Source of the DNA: Mansonella perstans | Taxonomy: Eukaryota > Nematoda > Chromadorea > Rhabditida > Onchocercidae | Length of the DNA stretch: 64,000 nt | NCBI GenBank assembly: GCA_037074765.1 | Contig: JBAMDO010000025.1 | Location: forward strand, 310,001-374,000 | Direction of reading: 5' to 3' | In this document: positions 36,901-49,660 of the stretch, in pieces | Layout: each line of letters begins with the position of its first letter | Position numbering within the stretch: position 1 is the first letter of the stretch | The notes under the pieces: model-generated | What the model was told of the DNA's origin: nothing | Databases searched by the model: none | What the model saw: the letters and a program-made list of their open reading frames with translations, nothing else | Translations under genes and position numbers: made by a program

Positions 36901-38836
36901 GTTCTGATAGGTAAGTTTGTGTTAAATTCATGTCAAGTTTTTTAAGAACTATGATATTAACTGCAATCTAACTGAAATATCCGTACATTTTAAGAAGTAG
37001 AAGGAATAAAAGAATACAATTCCATATATTACATATATAAATCTTAATTAGTCCTAATTACCGTTCACTTTTCTCAAAGCAACATAACATCACTTCTTTC
37101 AGCAAGTTTGTTACTACAACCAAATTGAATTTTTTTATTCAGAGGACTTAAAACAATCTGTAAATTAAAAACTACGACATCTATTATTTTAAGCATTACT
37201 GTGAAATATAAGTATATGAACTCATAAGTAGTATACTTATGAGTATATCTATAAATGATAGCCCGATAAAAAAACTGGCTCTATTAGTGTTTTCACTTTG
37301 TTATGTTTATATTTGAAGAGAGAGCATTTTAGAGAAGTTCTATCCAGATCAGCAGTAGTTTTGTCCTATTGTTCGTGTTTCCGTTGTGATTGCACTTATT
37401 GGACTATAGGGAATGATTCCTTTGCAGCGATAAATAATGGCTGTTCTGTGAAAATGATGTGCTGGTGGATATGCATAGTCCAGGAATTTCAGGGCAGGTC
37501 GATCTCGCTCACGACGACCACCACCAGCTGACTTTGATCAGAGACCGGTTGCTTCGCCAAATTCAGTTCCAACTCATTTTAAGTAAGCATGCTATATTTT
37601 AATTGAGCAGCGTATCATTTCATTCCCATATTTAAACTCTAAATTTAATTCTATTAGGATTACTATCTTTTTTATCTGCTCTCAACAAGCACATGTTATT
37701 GGTTCAAAAATAATTTTGTGCAAAGATACCTTCTTATTGTATTCTTAATTGCTTATTTTTCCTTATTTTCCAAAATACCATAGTTTGAGATCAATTTTAG
37801 ATCAGAGAAATTGTTTCAAAAAAAAATTTTCAATAATGCTTTTAATATCTTAAAATATTTTGGAAAATAAGCAATTAAGTCATAGCTTTCGAATCATACC
37901 TTAAAAGTTGATTTATAAGTCGTCGTCATACATGGAAGAAAAGATTTCTTTCAGTGCTAATTTTTTGAAACTATTAAAAAATCATACTATTGACATAATC
38001 GAGGCTGTAGCATATGTTTATAAAGAATGATTTTTTTTTCCTTGCAGAAATTCGAACACATCCACGCTTTTGTTAATTTATTTTCTGTTTCTGGTAAAAA
38101 ATTTCTTCTCGTGAGTTTTCTCGAAAAGTTGATTTACCAGTCAAAATTTCGATTTCGACTTTATTTAATCATATATAGTCAGATTAATTCACAAACCAAT
38201 CTGCTTTTTTCCTACAGGGATCAGAGAAATGGTGAAGCAGTGGTCAGTGAAAGTAAAATGGTTGCTTTTCCCAGTGTAGCGATGTATGAAGCATCGTGTA
38301 ATGATGTTGTGTACATAAAAAGTCAATTGTTGGAATTGAGAAGATTGATAAATGCATGTTTATTGTTTTAATACTGTCATCTATCCTTAATTTAGAATCT
38401 ATAAGTTTTTACTTGGCCATTAAAGCATCTGTAATATATCAGCTATCGTATAATTCATTTCTTTACCCTTGACGCATTACTGTAACCCATTTCATTACTC
38501 TTTTATCTAAAATTTAATTATTGTATTTACTAATGAATCACTTCATTGATTGTTTTCTTCACCACAGATTTGACGTTCGAATTTTTTTCAGGATTCAACG
38601 GAAGCAGAAGGCGCGGACAAATCCACTCCAATGGTATATTTCGCTGCATTCTCTGCTTATTGCTACTTTTATTTATATTTATTAGTGTATCTGCAAAACG
38701 AATTTGATTATTACAGAAAATAGAGGACAGCGATGTTGTGCAGCGGCTTCTTAAAGAAAATGATGCTTTGCGTAAAGAACTGGTGGAAAAAGATAGGACG
38801 ATAAGTAAATTAAAAGCTCAGATGCTACTTCACTGA
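30959..38836 (+). CDS. Unrecognised Ser/Arg-rich protein with C-terminal coiled coil
   Basis: I do not recognise the family. Six 5' exons join in frame: 30959-31180, 31588-31835, 33096-33400, 33668-33831, 33968-34142, 34426-34870. They encode a polar protein rich in Ser, Lys and Arg (PRSPLMNVAHSVRSRLTK, LYTTPPRRLSVRKSG). A second set also joins in phase: 36055-36094, 37498-37582, 38218-38353, 38592-38633, 38717-38836. It has a Ser/Arg stretch (NSRSRSRRPPPADFDQ), then VVYIKSQLLELRRLIN, and a charged coiled coil (LLKENDALRKELVEKDRTIS) ending at LLH. The link between the two sets (34870 to 36055) is out of phase as I read it, so an exon may be missing, or these may be two genes or alternative starts. 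The donor at 38353 is also doubtful. An in-phase exon at 39970-40138 could be an alternative 3' end. The composition suggests a cytoskeletal or scaffold protein, which is inference only. Confidence 0.6.
36150..36234. repeat. GTT and GAT trinucleotide microsatellites
   Basis: A GTT/GAT-rich stretch (36155-36190) is followed by about ten perfect GAT units (36202-36231). It falls in what I read as an intron of the Ser/Arg-rich gene, just after the exon at 36055-36094. Open frames in several phases here (poly-Asp, poly-Val, poly-His) are by-products of the repeat. Confidence 0.85.
37221..37243. repeat. Perfect 10-bp inverted repeat, 3-base loop
   Basis: CTCATAAGTA and its exact reverse complement TACTTATGAG are separated by GTA, with AT-rich flanks that extend the symmetry. 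It lies in an intron of the Ser/Arg-rich gene. In RNA it would fold as a small hairpin; no role is implied. Confidence 0.7.
37745..37879. repeat. Inverted repeat with about 24-bp arms
   Basis: The right arm TATTTTGGAAAATAAGCAATT (37856 onward) is the reverse complement of the left arm (37745-37777), except that the left arm carries a 10-base internal duplication of TTATTTTCC-like sequence. The spacer is about 78 bases. The pair lies in an intron of the Ser/Arg-rich gene and could be a remnant of a small foldback element. Confidence 0.6.
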
Positions 38837-41800
38837 TTTTGTGGTTGATTGTGATTTTTCATCTGATACCGCGTCTTACTGGATTTAACATTCTCGTTTT
38901 CATCTTATATAGCTGTTAGCTGTTAAGGAAACTATAGTTGGTAATCTCAAAAAAGATACTGAGAATATAAAATGTGAACTGAAATCGATTAAAGTCGACC
39001 CACAGTTTTGAGTCCGAGATTTTTTCAAAACTAGAGGCGGCGAAAATGCTTAGTAAACCATTTTCACTGCTTTTGTTGTTTCTTTCTCGCTTTTCTGTGG
39101 AGCAAAATGTTATTTGGGGATCACATTTGAATGCGAATCCAAAATTAAGAATTTCAGCTAAAAGACTTTTTTCCAAAATAGAGAAATAACTAACAAAAGA
39201 AATTCATGCATAAATTGCGTTGTGCACTAAGCGAAGGCTGTTAAAGAGATATTTTTATTCTGTTTTTGTATGAATAGCAAATTTGTCTATAATCAAATTA
39301 TTTTCTCTTTCAATATGCATGGAAGTAAATCATGTAGTTATCCGTACTAGGAGTTTAGTAAATTTTATGAAGTCTGGAAAATTTTGAAGAGATGAGTGAA
39401 AAGAGAGGACGTTTAGTTTGGGAGGTGGTACTGTTCGGGGAGGAAGTCTTACCATTTAATTTTGCTAACTTTAGTTTCGAAGTGTATCAAGATCTTGTTG
39501 TTTGACCGTTTTCATATAATTTTCTATTAGCTTTTGAATTCATTTGTTGCAGTTCAAGGGTCATACTTCAAGGAATCAGGATTTCGATATTTTCCGAATA
39601 AAATGTGTGTAAGATAATTTGCTTTGTACTTTCACATGTTATGGTATGATGTCCATGTGTAAATTCGTTCTGGTTTAATTTAAAACCTGGATACCGTTGC
39701 CCGCAAAACTTCCATCCTTTTTAGAAGAATGAACTATTTATCCAAACAGAATGAATGTCTTTCATCGAGTATATGACAGATGTGTAAATATGATAGCTCT
39801 GTGAAATGGGAACTCATATGGAAGTGAAAGAAGTAGAATCGTACTTTCAATAAAAAGTTGTTTAAAAATAACAGTATTTTCACTGATGTTTATTTCAAAG
39901 TTCCAAATGCTACATGTTTTGGATGTTCTTTTCAACTTGTTTCGTCCTAAATTGCAAGAAATCATATAGATGTAACTAATCATTTAACTGAACAATTGGC
40001 ACGCACTGAAGAATTATGCCGGAAAAAATGCGAACTAAAGAAAAGAAACACGAAGAATGAGTTGGAAATGGACCAAAAAAATATAAACAGAAATTACTTT
40101 TCAACACCGAAGACGATTTTACTAGTTCTGCGATTTTAAAAGTCGAACATTATGTGTAAAAGTGTTACTTCCATCAACTTTCCAGGAGAACCAGTATTCC
40201 CAAAAAATTTGAGCTCTCTTCAAGCGAATAGTCTTGATTTAGTGAAGACTGGCTACATAGGGTAGCAGGAGGTTATTTCTGAAATACTGCTTCTGCGATA
40301 ATATCACTACTATACAATGCTTTTTTTAAGATGTAAGGAAATTTAACATTTAACGGCAACACTGAATGAAAAATGAAAATTATAGTAAATTTTGTAAGAC
40401 AAGAATTGAACAGAACATCTGATTTTAAACAGTATCGGTCGTTAGATTCAATGAAGATATATTTCTCACAAAAATATATGTGGAAATTGAACCATCTTCA
40501 TTTCTTCCCGCTCATTCTATTCCATTCAAAACTTCAAAAATTTAATATTTTTCATGAAAACAGACCAGTTTTTAAAATTATAAAAAATTTTATAAGTATC
40601 GCAAAATGACTTTCAAACCGTAAGCTGTGCTTTCAATCTAAAAACAATAGATTCCGAACTTTTTTTACGAAAAACTTCTCAATTAGCGATATATATCTGG
40701 AAAAAGGCATTTATCAGGCATTCAAATTGTAATTTGGGTTATCCATTTTGCTCATGCTGAAAACGGCAACGAAAACCCGTGGTATACTTTTGTCAAGTTA
40801 TAATTTCTGATGAATGTGAAAGGAATAGAAGAATAATATCGAAGTGAAGGACGAAGAGAAATAAAATTTAAAAATATACTGACTCTCAGAATCAAGAAAT
40901 AGGTCGTGAAAGCAGTGTACAATTTGAAAACAGAAATAATGCAATGTATGTAGCGCTGCGATTTGTTTGATTTATTAAATACAAAATGTAATATCAAAGC
41001 AGTCGCCAATTATGAAAAGGTCAAATCATCTTTGGTTATAAAAATTGTAATTTAAGAATCATAACAGCAAATTAAAAATTTTGAACAACGATCAAGTTGT
41101 GTTGCAATATAAGCTGCAAAACTGAGATGGAAAAGTTTCCTAACTTTGAACTCAGTTCTGGCGCGATATCACAGATTAAAGAATTTTAAAAACATGCTCA
41201 CTTTCACAAAAAAAAAAAAAAAAAAAAAAAAAAAGGAAAACATCAATGAAATCCAATCTTGAAAATGCAGTCGCAAAGAAGTTTTTTCCCCACTTTGATT
41301 AAATTAATATGAAAAGGATCTTAACATAATACTGGGAAATGACATTCCTAAATTTAGGCTCTAATAAGTATGCTACAGCCTGGGTAAGCAGAAAGTAAAA
41401 AAATTGAAAATTGAGGATTACTCTGCTTTCCATTTCTGCAACTATCTATTGCAGTAATGAAAACTGGAAGTAAGGAAAGTAAACAGCACATAAATCGAAC
41501 TCCATTTTCTCTTACTTCTTTATTTCAATAATAGCTTCTTACTTACCCACAGCTTTCTGAATTAGCTGTAATATATTTCACCATTTCTACTTCGTAACTA
41601 TCTTAGCAAGCCTTCCATATTGCTAGTAAAAAAATTTTTTTGAAGAAGATTTAGTCTCTATCACTATCAGTCTTAGAATCGATCTGATTTGTTCCTGAGA
41701 TTACATTTCAAGAAGCCTTAATTCCAAAAGAACTCATTTCGTTCAGCAAATCCATTAAAAATATTGATATTTTGCAAAGAGTATGTCCTCTCAAGTCATT

Positions 41801-43235
41801 ATCTTAAATCTATCAAATGACATTTTAGAACTTTCCCGAGATACCGTGGTGGATGAAAAATGTTCGCGCATAAGACTCATAGCTTTCTAATGTCCATGAA
41901 GATCAGATATGAAAGAGAGTGCTTGTACTAATAAAAAGAAATTGCTTGAAAGGAGGAGGATTATATGCTACTACGCGTGAACGTGGAACATATTGGAGAG
42001 ACTGTGCCCGCAGGATCACGTTAATGTAAGTAAGTATTTGAAAATGGCGTTTTACTGCATTATAAATATTATTAATTAAATTCTTCACCACTTATTATTA
42101 TTGGTTATGGTTGCTACAACAATGAGCTGCAAACAACGAACATCAATTAAAAGCTAATTAACAGCTAATTGCAAACAACAGCTAATTACTATTGTTAACT
42201 ACTACAAGATAATAATATTACAAGTAAAATTAAATAATTTTATCATCGATATTTATAGCAATGAACAAAAAGTACCGCACTCAACTGCTGAAACTAGAAA
42301 CGATTACACATTGTAGTTGATAATCCATAATTAAATTAAATCCCTTCTTGTGCTCTTTTTCTCCACTCTGGCCCTACAAGATATTGATGATATGTAGAAT
42401 GGTGCACAGCTCATTCAACTGCGCGCTCTTCGTCTAATATCACCGATAACGACGACCAGCGCGATGATAGAGCGAGGAAAGAAGGGTGAATGTCGTTGTC
42501 GTTGTTGATTATGGATGCATTCTGCAGTAACCAACCAAAGGCTGCACCGCTTTGCCGATGTCAACGCTGTTGTTTGCATCAACAGATAACAAATATTAAA
42601 CATACAAGCAGCTATGTTTTACCTTTTTAACTGCAATTCACATACAGTAGTTAAAATAATTAGCAAATGTTCCACTTTGATGTAATCAAATTGTTGATCT
42701 TTGTCGTATCGCAATTTATATTCACGGAAATTTGTATGTTGTACAATTTAAAGCCAAAGGTTCGTGTTTACCATTTGTTGTTGTTCACGGCACTTATAGC
42801 TATCCTACTACATCACAAATTCTTTTTAACTATTCATGCGCATCCCTCGTCGCCGTATTGCCGTATCAAATAATACCTATTCAGTGTTTTACATTCCGAA
42901 TGATGGAGACGGTGTACTTCTGCCCACCTCTCCTTCCTATCTCCTCCATACCCACTTTTCATTTTCAACATTATTAACCACTATCCTTAATTTTCACCTC
43001 GCACTTTTGCATGCCATTACCCATCACCCTAACGTTCTTTGCAGTTTGTTAACCGTCACAACATTTTCATCGGTGCCACTTTTTTGCAGCTACTGCTACT
43101 GCAACAATGTTGCGCGGCAATGATATGCTGATTGCCATCGCTCTTTCATATTCTTTTTTCCTTTCTATATTTTAAGATAGAAACATGTGATTCTTTCATA
43201 TGTTACTTGAAACTTTGTTTTCTGTCCTGACGGAA

Positions 43236-43412
43236 TCCGCATGCATATGCAAGTGATCTTCCGCATACATGTGCAAGTGATCTTCCGCATACATGTGCAA
43301 GTGATCTTCCGCATGCATATGCAAGTGATCTTCCGCATGCATATGCAAGTGATCTTCCGCATACATGTGCAAGTGATCTTCCGCATGCATATGTAAGTGA
43401 TCTTCCGCATAC
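43236..43412. repeat. 24-bp minisatellite, about seven copies
   Basis: Unit close to GTGATCTTCCGCATRCATRT plus GCAA, repeated head to tail with small changes at the purine/pyrimidine positions. Because 24 is a multiple of three, minus-strand frames stay open through the array and read as repeats of AEDHLHM(H/Y) or RKITC(I/T)CM. Such frames need no selection to persist, so I do not call a gene. Confidence 0.9.
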
Positions 43413-44009
43413 ATTTCAATGCGGTGTGTAAAAAAAAAAAGCGGTTCATTTGTCCGAAATATGATGTATAAGCAACTACAAAAATGCAATTTTATTCGTT
43501 CATTCGCATTCATTGTTGGCTTCGTTATCTTTCATGCATGAATTTAACAAAATAGAATAAAATAAACTTTTCCAAATCATTTCCCTCATTGATCACATAG
43601 ATCTGCTTATTGAATTGAAATTAGTTATTCTGTTGCATACTTCTATTGTATCAAATTTTTCTCAGCTATCACATTTAAATGTTTAATTTTTGTTAATTTC
43701 ATTTAATTAAAAAAATAATATAGTTATGAATAAGTGAAAGTGTTTTTTATATGAGAATTTTTTTTTTTTTTTTGGAAAATTTTATGTTCAAAAAATCAAA
43801 AAACACAATTTGTAAAAAAAAAAAAAAAAAAAAAATCGTGCGTACAAATTATATTTTGTTTTTTTGCTTTATTTGATGATGAGTAAATAATGAAAATTGT
43901 TGAAAAGCAATGAAAGTTTGAAATTCACTTTCTTATTTTTGTGTTATTTAATTAATATTGCAAAAAATGCCAGTTCAGAACACAAATAGCAAAATGAATC
44001 ATCGACTAA

Positions 44010-44225
44010 AGTTGTATGTGTGTATGTGTGTGTGTGAGAGAGAAAGAAAGAGAAAAAGTTTACTTTAAAGAATGTTTAATGAGATGTTTTAAATCAAGTG
44101 TTCCGGATAAGACGTTAAAAACGGATGATACGTGTATGTATGTATGTATGTGTGTATGTGTGTATGTGTGTATGTATGTATGTATGTATGTGTGTGTATG
44201 TGTGTATGTGTGTATGTGTGTATGT
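44010..44225. repeat. TATG/TGTG microsatellite
   Basis: Two blocks of mixed TATG and TGTG units (about 44013-44036 and 44131-44225) separated by ordinary sequence. The ORFs across them (Met/Cys/Val repeats) are a by-product. Confidence 0.85.
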
Positions 44226-46141
44226 TTTGTTTGGCTTTTGTTGGAATGTTTCTTCCTATATTATCTCACATATATATTTTTCTATCATTCTAAGCATTTT
44301 AAAATTTTTAATCTCTCAAAAGGTGAAATTTTCTTTTTGACACTATCATCTATTTGGGTCCCACTTAGCTTTGTGTACTTTTTTCTCTTCTCTATGTTCA
44401 ATCTTAACAAATAAAAGTAAAAAGCCATTTGAAATAGAAATTTTTAGTAGGAGAGCGTAATTCTTGTTGTTTCTGTCTAGTCTAGCACCATTTTCAAATC
44501 AGCTAGGCTACATCATTTACTCCTTATCTCTCATTCTCTTCCTATTCCTATCTCTTTTCTCTTTCTCTAAATCAAACAATAGCTAGGATAAGAGCAGAAA
44601 ACCTTGGAAGGCCGCATTTGCTAGCATCTATTTAATGATAACTACCAATGCCATGTCGAGCAAAATGCGATGGTGACGACCTGTGTTTTGCAATATTTAT
44701 TTCAGTATTTCATTTTTTTTTCAGTATTAAATTTAGAAAATTTACAATATTGGAATTTGCAATCTTATAGATGAACTAAAACATTCATTTATGCCTTTTT
44801 GAGCATTTAAAAAAAAAAATTAAATTATCATTGATTTATTCGTTAAATATGACAAATACATTATTTGATAAATTAGATAAATTATTTGTAAAGTTTCATA
44901 AATGATTAAATTTAATTAAGAGAATTATGGTAATGGTTGTATTAATGAATAAAAATAAATGTATGTGAACAATTTGTAGGAATTGTTCATTTTTTTTTTT
45001 TATTTTTGTTAAAGATCTGGGTTGAAGATTATGATTTGAAATATTCAGTAAAAAAAATTAGATGCATTTATATGATAAATTTCAAATTTTTCAAGGCAAT
45101 TGTGGCAGAAAAAAAAAAAAAAAAAAAAAAAAAGAAAAGATTGGACATACTTACGGAGCAGTGAGCAAAAATTTATTCACAATTGATAGAAAATAAAGAT
45201 TTTACAGTTTTACAGGAAAGACACAAATTTCCCATTTCTTTTTTTTTTTTTTTTATAGTTCATTGGAGATTTGAAAAAAAAAAAAAAAAAAAAACGCTTG
45301 ATTGAAGAATAAAGAAGATTAGGGAGAAATATTGCTATCTTTTTCTCCTAAAATGTTATTAAAAACTGCAGTGAAACGTTGTACAAATGTTGAGACATTC
45401 TCAACTTCAATTAAGGCTAGTTATTTTAGTACATTTGTTTAAGCCTCAGATTATATAGCCTTCATTTTTTTTTTTGGATGCAAAATAAAACTTTAGCTTA
45501 CTTAAAATAGATGCTCTTGGAAAAATTTCGAAAAAAACTTTATATGTATAAAATAATAGAAGATGACTAACCTGTATTCAATCTTTAAGCTTCACTTAAC
45601 CTTTCCTTTATCCATAACGAAATTTTACTCGAGTTTGAGGCAAATGAGAAAAAATCTGTTGAAAATATTTCGATTAAAATTTAAATTAATTGCATTTATT
45701 ACAAATTTAAAATTGCAAAGTTAGCTTGGAAGATTTTCACAAAGAAAAAAAACCTTTCATAATCATAGAAATTCGAATGAAAAAAATGTTTTTTTTTTTT
45801 TTTTTTTTTGCCATTTGCAAATTTTCTATCAAAAAAATGGTTAAAAAAACATTATGCAAAAATTATAAATAGTAACTTTTTAGTTAAAAAAAAAAAAAAA
45901 ATGTTTGAAAATTAATGAAATTACTTTTCAAAAATTAAATACAAATACGAATCATTTCCTATTAAATATTCTTATTTTATATTGTATCTTTTTGATTATT
46001 GTTTGTATGAAATATTTCGTACAGAAATGGGACGAATGGCAAGCAATATCAACATCTCTCTTATCAGTAATGGCTTCATCAAATGGTGCTACAATTATCA
46101 TCGTTCGCTTCATGCATCAACAGTCATCTTCTAGATAAGAA

Positions 46142-46452
46142 ATGTGTATATGTATGTGTCTATGTATGTGTATATGTATGTGTCTGTGTGTGTATGTGTG
46201 TGTGTGTATGTGTGTGTGTATGTGTGTGTGTATGTGTGTGTGTATGTGTGTGTGTGTGTGTATGTGTGTGTGTATGTGTGTGTGTATGTGTGTGTGTATG
46301 TGTGTGTGTATGTGTGTGTGTATGTGTGTGTGTATGTGTGTGTGTATGTGTGTGTGTGTATGTGTGTGTGTATGTGTGTGTATATGTGTGTGTATATGTG
46401 TGTATGTGTGTGTGTGTGTGTGTGTGTAAGTGTGTGTAAGTGTGTGTAAGTT
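46142..46452. repeat. Long (TATGTGTGTG)n microsatellite, about 310 bp
   Basis: Compound repeat of TATG and TGTG units, mostly as the decamer TATGTGTGTG, ending in TAAGTGTGTG units. It yields open frames on both strands (Cys-Val or Thr-His repeats) that should not be annotated as genes. A tract of alternating purine-pyrimidine this long can adopt left-handed DNA and is prone to length change. Confidence 0.95.
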
Positions 46453-47323
46453 TGTACGAACAAGAACCTTTTTTTGTCTTTTAACGAAAATGAAAGAGCA
46501 AGATAACAATTCCGTATTTAACTTTTCTCTTTACATCATCATTTCAGCAGACTTGCTTTCATCCATCTCTATTCAATATTATTTCCACATTGAATTGATT
46601 CCTTTTTACTTGCCTTCTTAGTTTCTGTATTGAACAAACTTTGTTATCACAATAAATTCAATTTAAAAAAAAAAAAAAAAAAAAAAAACTGATTCCTTCA
46701 CTTTCATTTGAAATTAAAATGATTTAATTTAATTTTTCAATTAAAATAAATTCTCTAAAATTTCTTTCCATACTAACCATACTCTATCCACATTTTCAAT
46801 TATTGTTCACTTTTTTTTTTGCTTTATTTCTCCCTCAATTTTGCTTTTTTCCTACTTAATATTAAAATTTTCTAAAAACTTTTCGAATTTTTTACTCTTT
46901 AAAGCTTTTTTAAAAAAAAAACACATATTTAACTTTATATTTTTAATGCTAATAAAAGAAATTCCTTAAGCATTTATAACTAATAATCATTAAGTCTTAA
47001 AAATTTTTCTCAAGTTTTCCAAAAATCTTTGAAGAAATAGGATATCCTCTCAATGCAAAAATGAATTTTTACGGATCTTAATTGAAGTTGAAGTTCATTT
47101 TATTTTAGCCTAGCCAATTGCGTATTTTCAATCATTTGCCACACTTGAATCTTTATAATTTCTATCAACTCCCCTACCCTTTAAAAATTTTATCGCTTTT
47201 CACTGCATTTATTCCCACATCCATACCAATCGATTATGTAGCTGAAGAGTATTAGTAGATGAAAATTCCGAGCAGTCTGTGTTATTGCATATACCTATTA
47301 CAATTTAATTTTATCATTCACAT

Positions 47324-47355
47324 TTCGATGTAAGAAATAAATTTCTAACATCGAA
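47324..47355. repeat. Hairpin-forming inverted repeat, 14-bp arms
   Basis: TTCGATGTAAGAAA and TTTCTAACATCGAA are reverse complements at 13 of 14 positions with a 4-base loop. It lies in non-coding AT-rich DNA. I have no evidence that it is transcribed. Confidence 0.55.
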
Positions 47356-49576
47356 ATAAACGCTGTCACGTTATCACGTGGATGTGATTCTATTGTTATA
47401 AAAAAAAAAAAAAAAGATTTCTTTTTGTTCTATTTTTTTTTTTTTGCAGTTTTTATCTGTTTTTTTTTGATTTAAAAGATTAAAAAAGAACAAAGATTTC
47501 TTTTTGATCTATTTTTCTTCAATTTTTATCTGTTTTTTTCTTTCTTTTTCTTTTCTTTTTTTTTTTTTTTTATTTACTTAGCATTTCTCGGTATTTGGTG
47601 CAGTATTAATGCGAAAGGATTGGGATTCATTACTGATTTAATGTGAATGAATATTATAATCATTTGTTACGAGTAATGTGATCCATTTTGGTTCAACATT
47701 TTGTTATATATATATATGTGGGACATTTCGATGCTAAATATCATCATCAGGATTGAATTTTAATTCTTGCTGAAATAGTTTAGAAAAGTCCCAAAAACGG
47801 GTTTCATTCTTCCAAAAATGCCAGACAAATTTCTTCTCTGTATTGGATACTGTCAGATCATATCCTCGGTGATGACTGTTTTGGGATGCAATGAGATGCT
47901 CTGAGTAATAGCTTTATGAGTGAAGATACCTTAGTAAAATTTCAAATAACTTTACTGTGCTATTTCAACACGGTGAGGCAATTAAATTAACAAAACATTA
48001 CAAAAGAGTCCATTAAAAGATTGTTTTTGGAATGAGACATGACTGTTTTTGCTGCTCCTCAAAAACAGGTATCGGGTCCGCATGTTGTTTTTGCCTATCT
48101 ATAATGATGTTTATTCATTCTAGCTTACCTAACCCACTCTTAGTTACTACATATTTTTTTTTTGCATTGCATATTTTCTGCATATGAAGTTGCATTTCAT
48201 TTGGAATTTTTGTGATCCATTCCAGAAGAATTTGTCTCGTCAATATTGTAATTGATATGTGGAGTAGCATAGAGTTGTTTCATTTCTTCAAACGACACTT
48301 CAATTCTTCGTTATCCTCCTTCAGTAGCTTCTTTGTCTGGGAACAATTTGCAGGGATTTATTTGAACGATATTCATTAAATCTTTTTGAACTTTCATTTT
48401 TGTTTATTCATTTTTCTAATCCTATCAACGAAGTTTCACTAAATCACTAATATTGTGAGGAAGTTTGATGCCCATATAGTTATAATACCTCTTTTAATAG
48501 CGAAGATCATGTCATTCATACATGACAAAGATTAGCTGCATCTGATTCTCACGACAGTAATTCTTGAGTTAAATGTTTTTTTTTTCCTAAAGTTATGATG
48601 ATAAACTGAATGATAAAGTAAAAAATCAAAGCAATATTATTCGTAACGGTATGAGTTGTGTTGTTGTGAAACAAAAACAAAAATTGATGAAACCAAGTTT
48701 GCTTTCATTCGGCAATTTTAGTAAAAATTTTTTGTAATCAGCCACTTCACTTTTTATGACCCTTAATTTATTACCAGCTTCATTAATTTTGTTGGTATTT
48801 CATAAATTTAATCAGTGGTAGGAAAGCATTGCGCAAGCCATTTATAACTTTGAGAAAAAAAATTTGTCATTTTCTTATGAAGTTGGTTTGCTTGTTAATG
48901 TGAAAGTTGTTATTTGGATTACAATAATTTTTCTTTCGAAACTTCTGCATTTCATGAATTAGCTTTAATGATTTCCAAAAAAAAATTGATATTCATAACT
49001 ACTAAATTGGATTTAAAATTAAGGACAGGATGAAAGCAAAAATAACTAGTGGAAGGTATAATAAATGTGTGATCCTTTTATGATCAATAAATTCTGGGGA
49101 AAATTTTGTCCGATTGCACTCCTTCTCAATCACGTCTCATATGTTAATTTTCCATTAATCAAATTTTTTGGGCAACAAAATTGGCAATTTCATAAATAAT
49201 TTTTAAGACAGGTTTTCATTAGGTGGAAATAAGCGTTAAAGTGAAAAGTGTTCACTTGTACTCCCTTTTTCTCAAATATTTCTTTTTTCGCTATCACTTT
49301 GCTTATTCTCACCTTACCCTTTTTTTTTTTTTTTTTTTAATGAAAAACTTGGTAATTTTTCTTTTTGCTATTTTCCTCCTCCTTCTTTCTCATCAACTTC
49401 CCATATCATATTCGAATATTTGCTAATCTTTCTCTATCATCTGTTGTTCTATTTGATACGAAATAAACATTAGCTTACAGAAGGGAAATTAATTCGAAAT
49501 AAATGTTTCATGAATACAAAAATTTAGATTTCAAACTGAAGCTTTAAATTTAGTTGTGTGGTGATTTTTTTTTCAG

Positions 49577-49660
49577 ATCATTCTATATCTCGGATTTATG
49601 GAATTACCAAGAATTAAAGATATTTCGCAAACATTCAATAGAAAACAGTTTGAAGAACTC
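49577..49660 (+). CDS. Orphan exon candidate, 28 codons
   Basis: An 84-base stretch lies between a strong nematode acceptor (poly-T then CAG) and a consensus donor (GTAAGT) and is open in one frame: IILYLGFMELPRIKDISQTF followed by NRKQFEEL. Its composition looks more coding-like than its surroundings, and its length is a multiple of three. No adjoining exon could be found. It may be a 5' or cassette exon of apl-1, which starts 3 kb downstream, an exon of an unrecognised gene, or chance. Confidence 0.3.

Noticed and set aside
46117..46509. Long overlapping ORFs of Thr-His or Cys-Val repeats on both strands
   Set aside because: They are translations of the TATG/TGTG microsatellite in all frames, with no splice sites or unique sequence of note.
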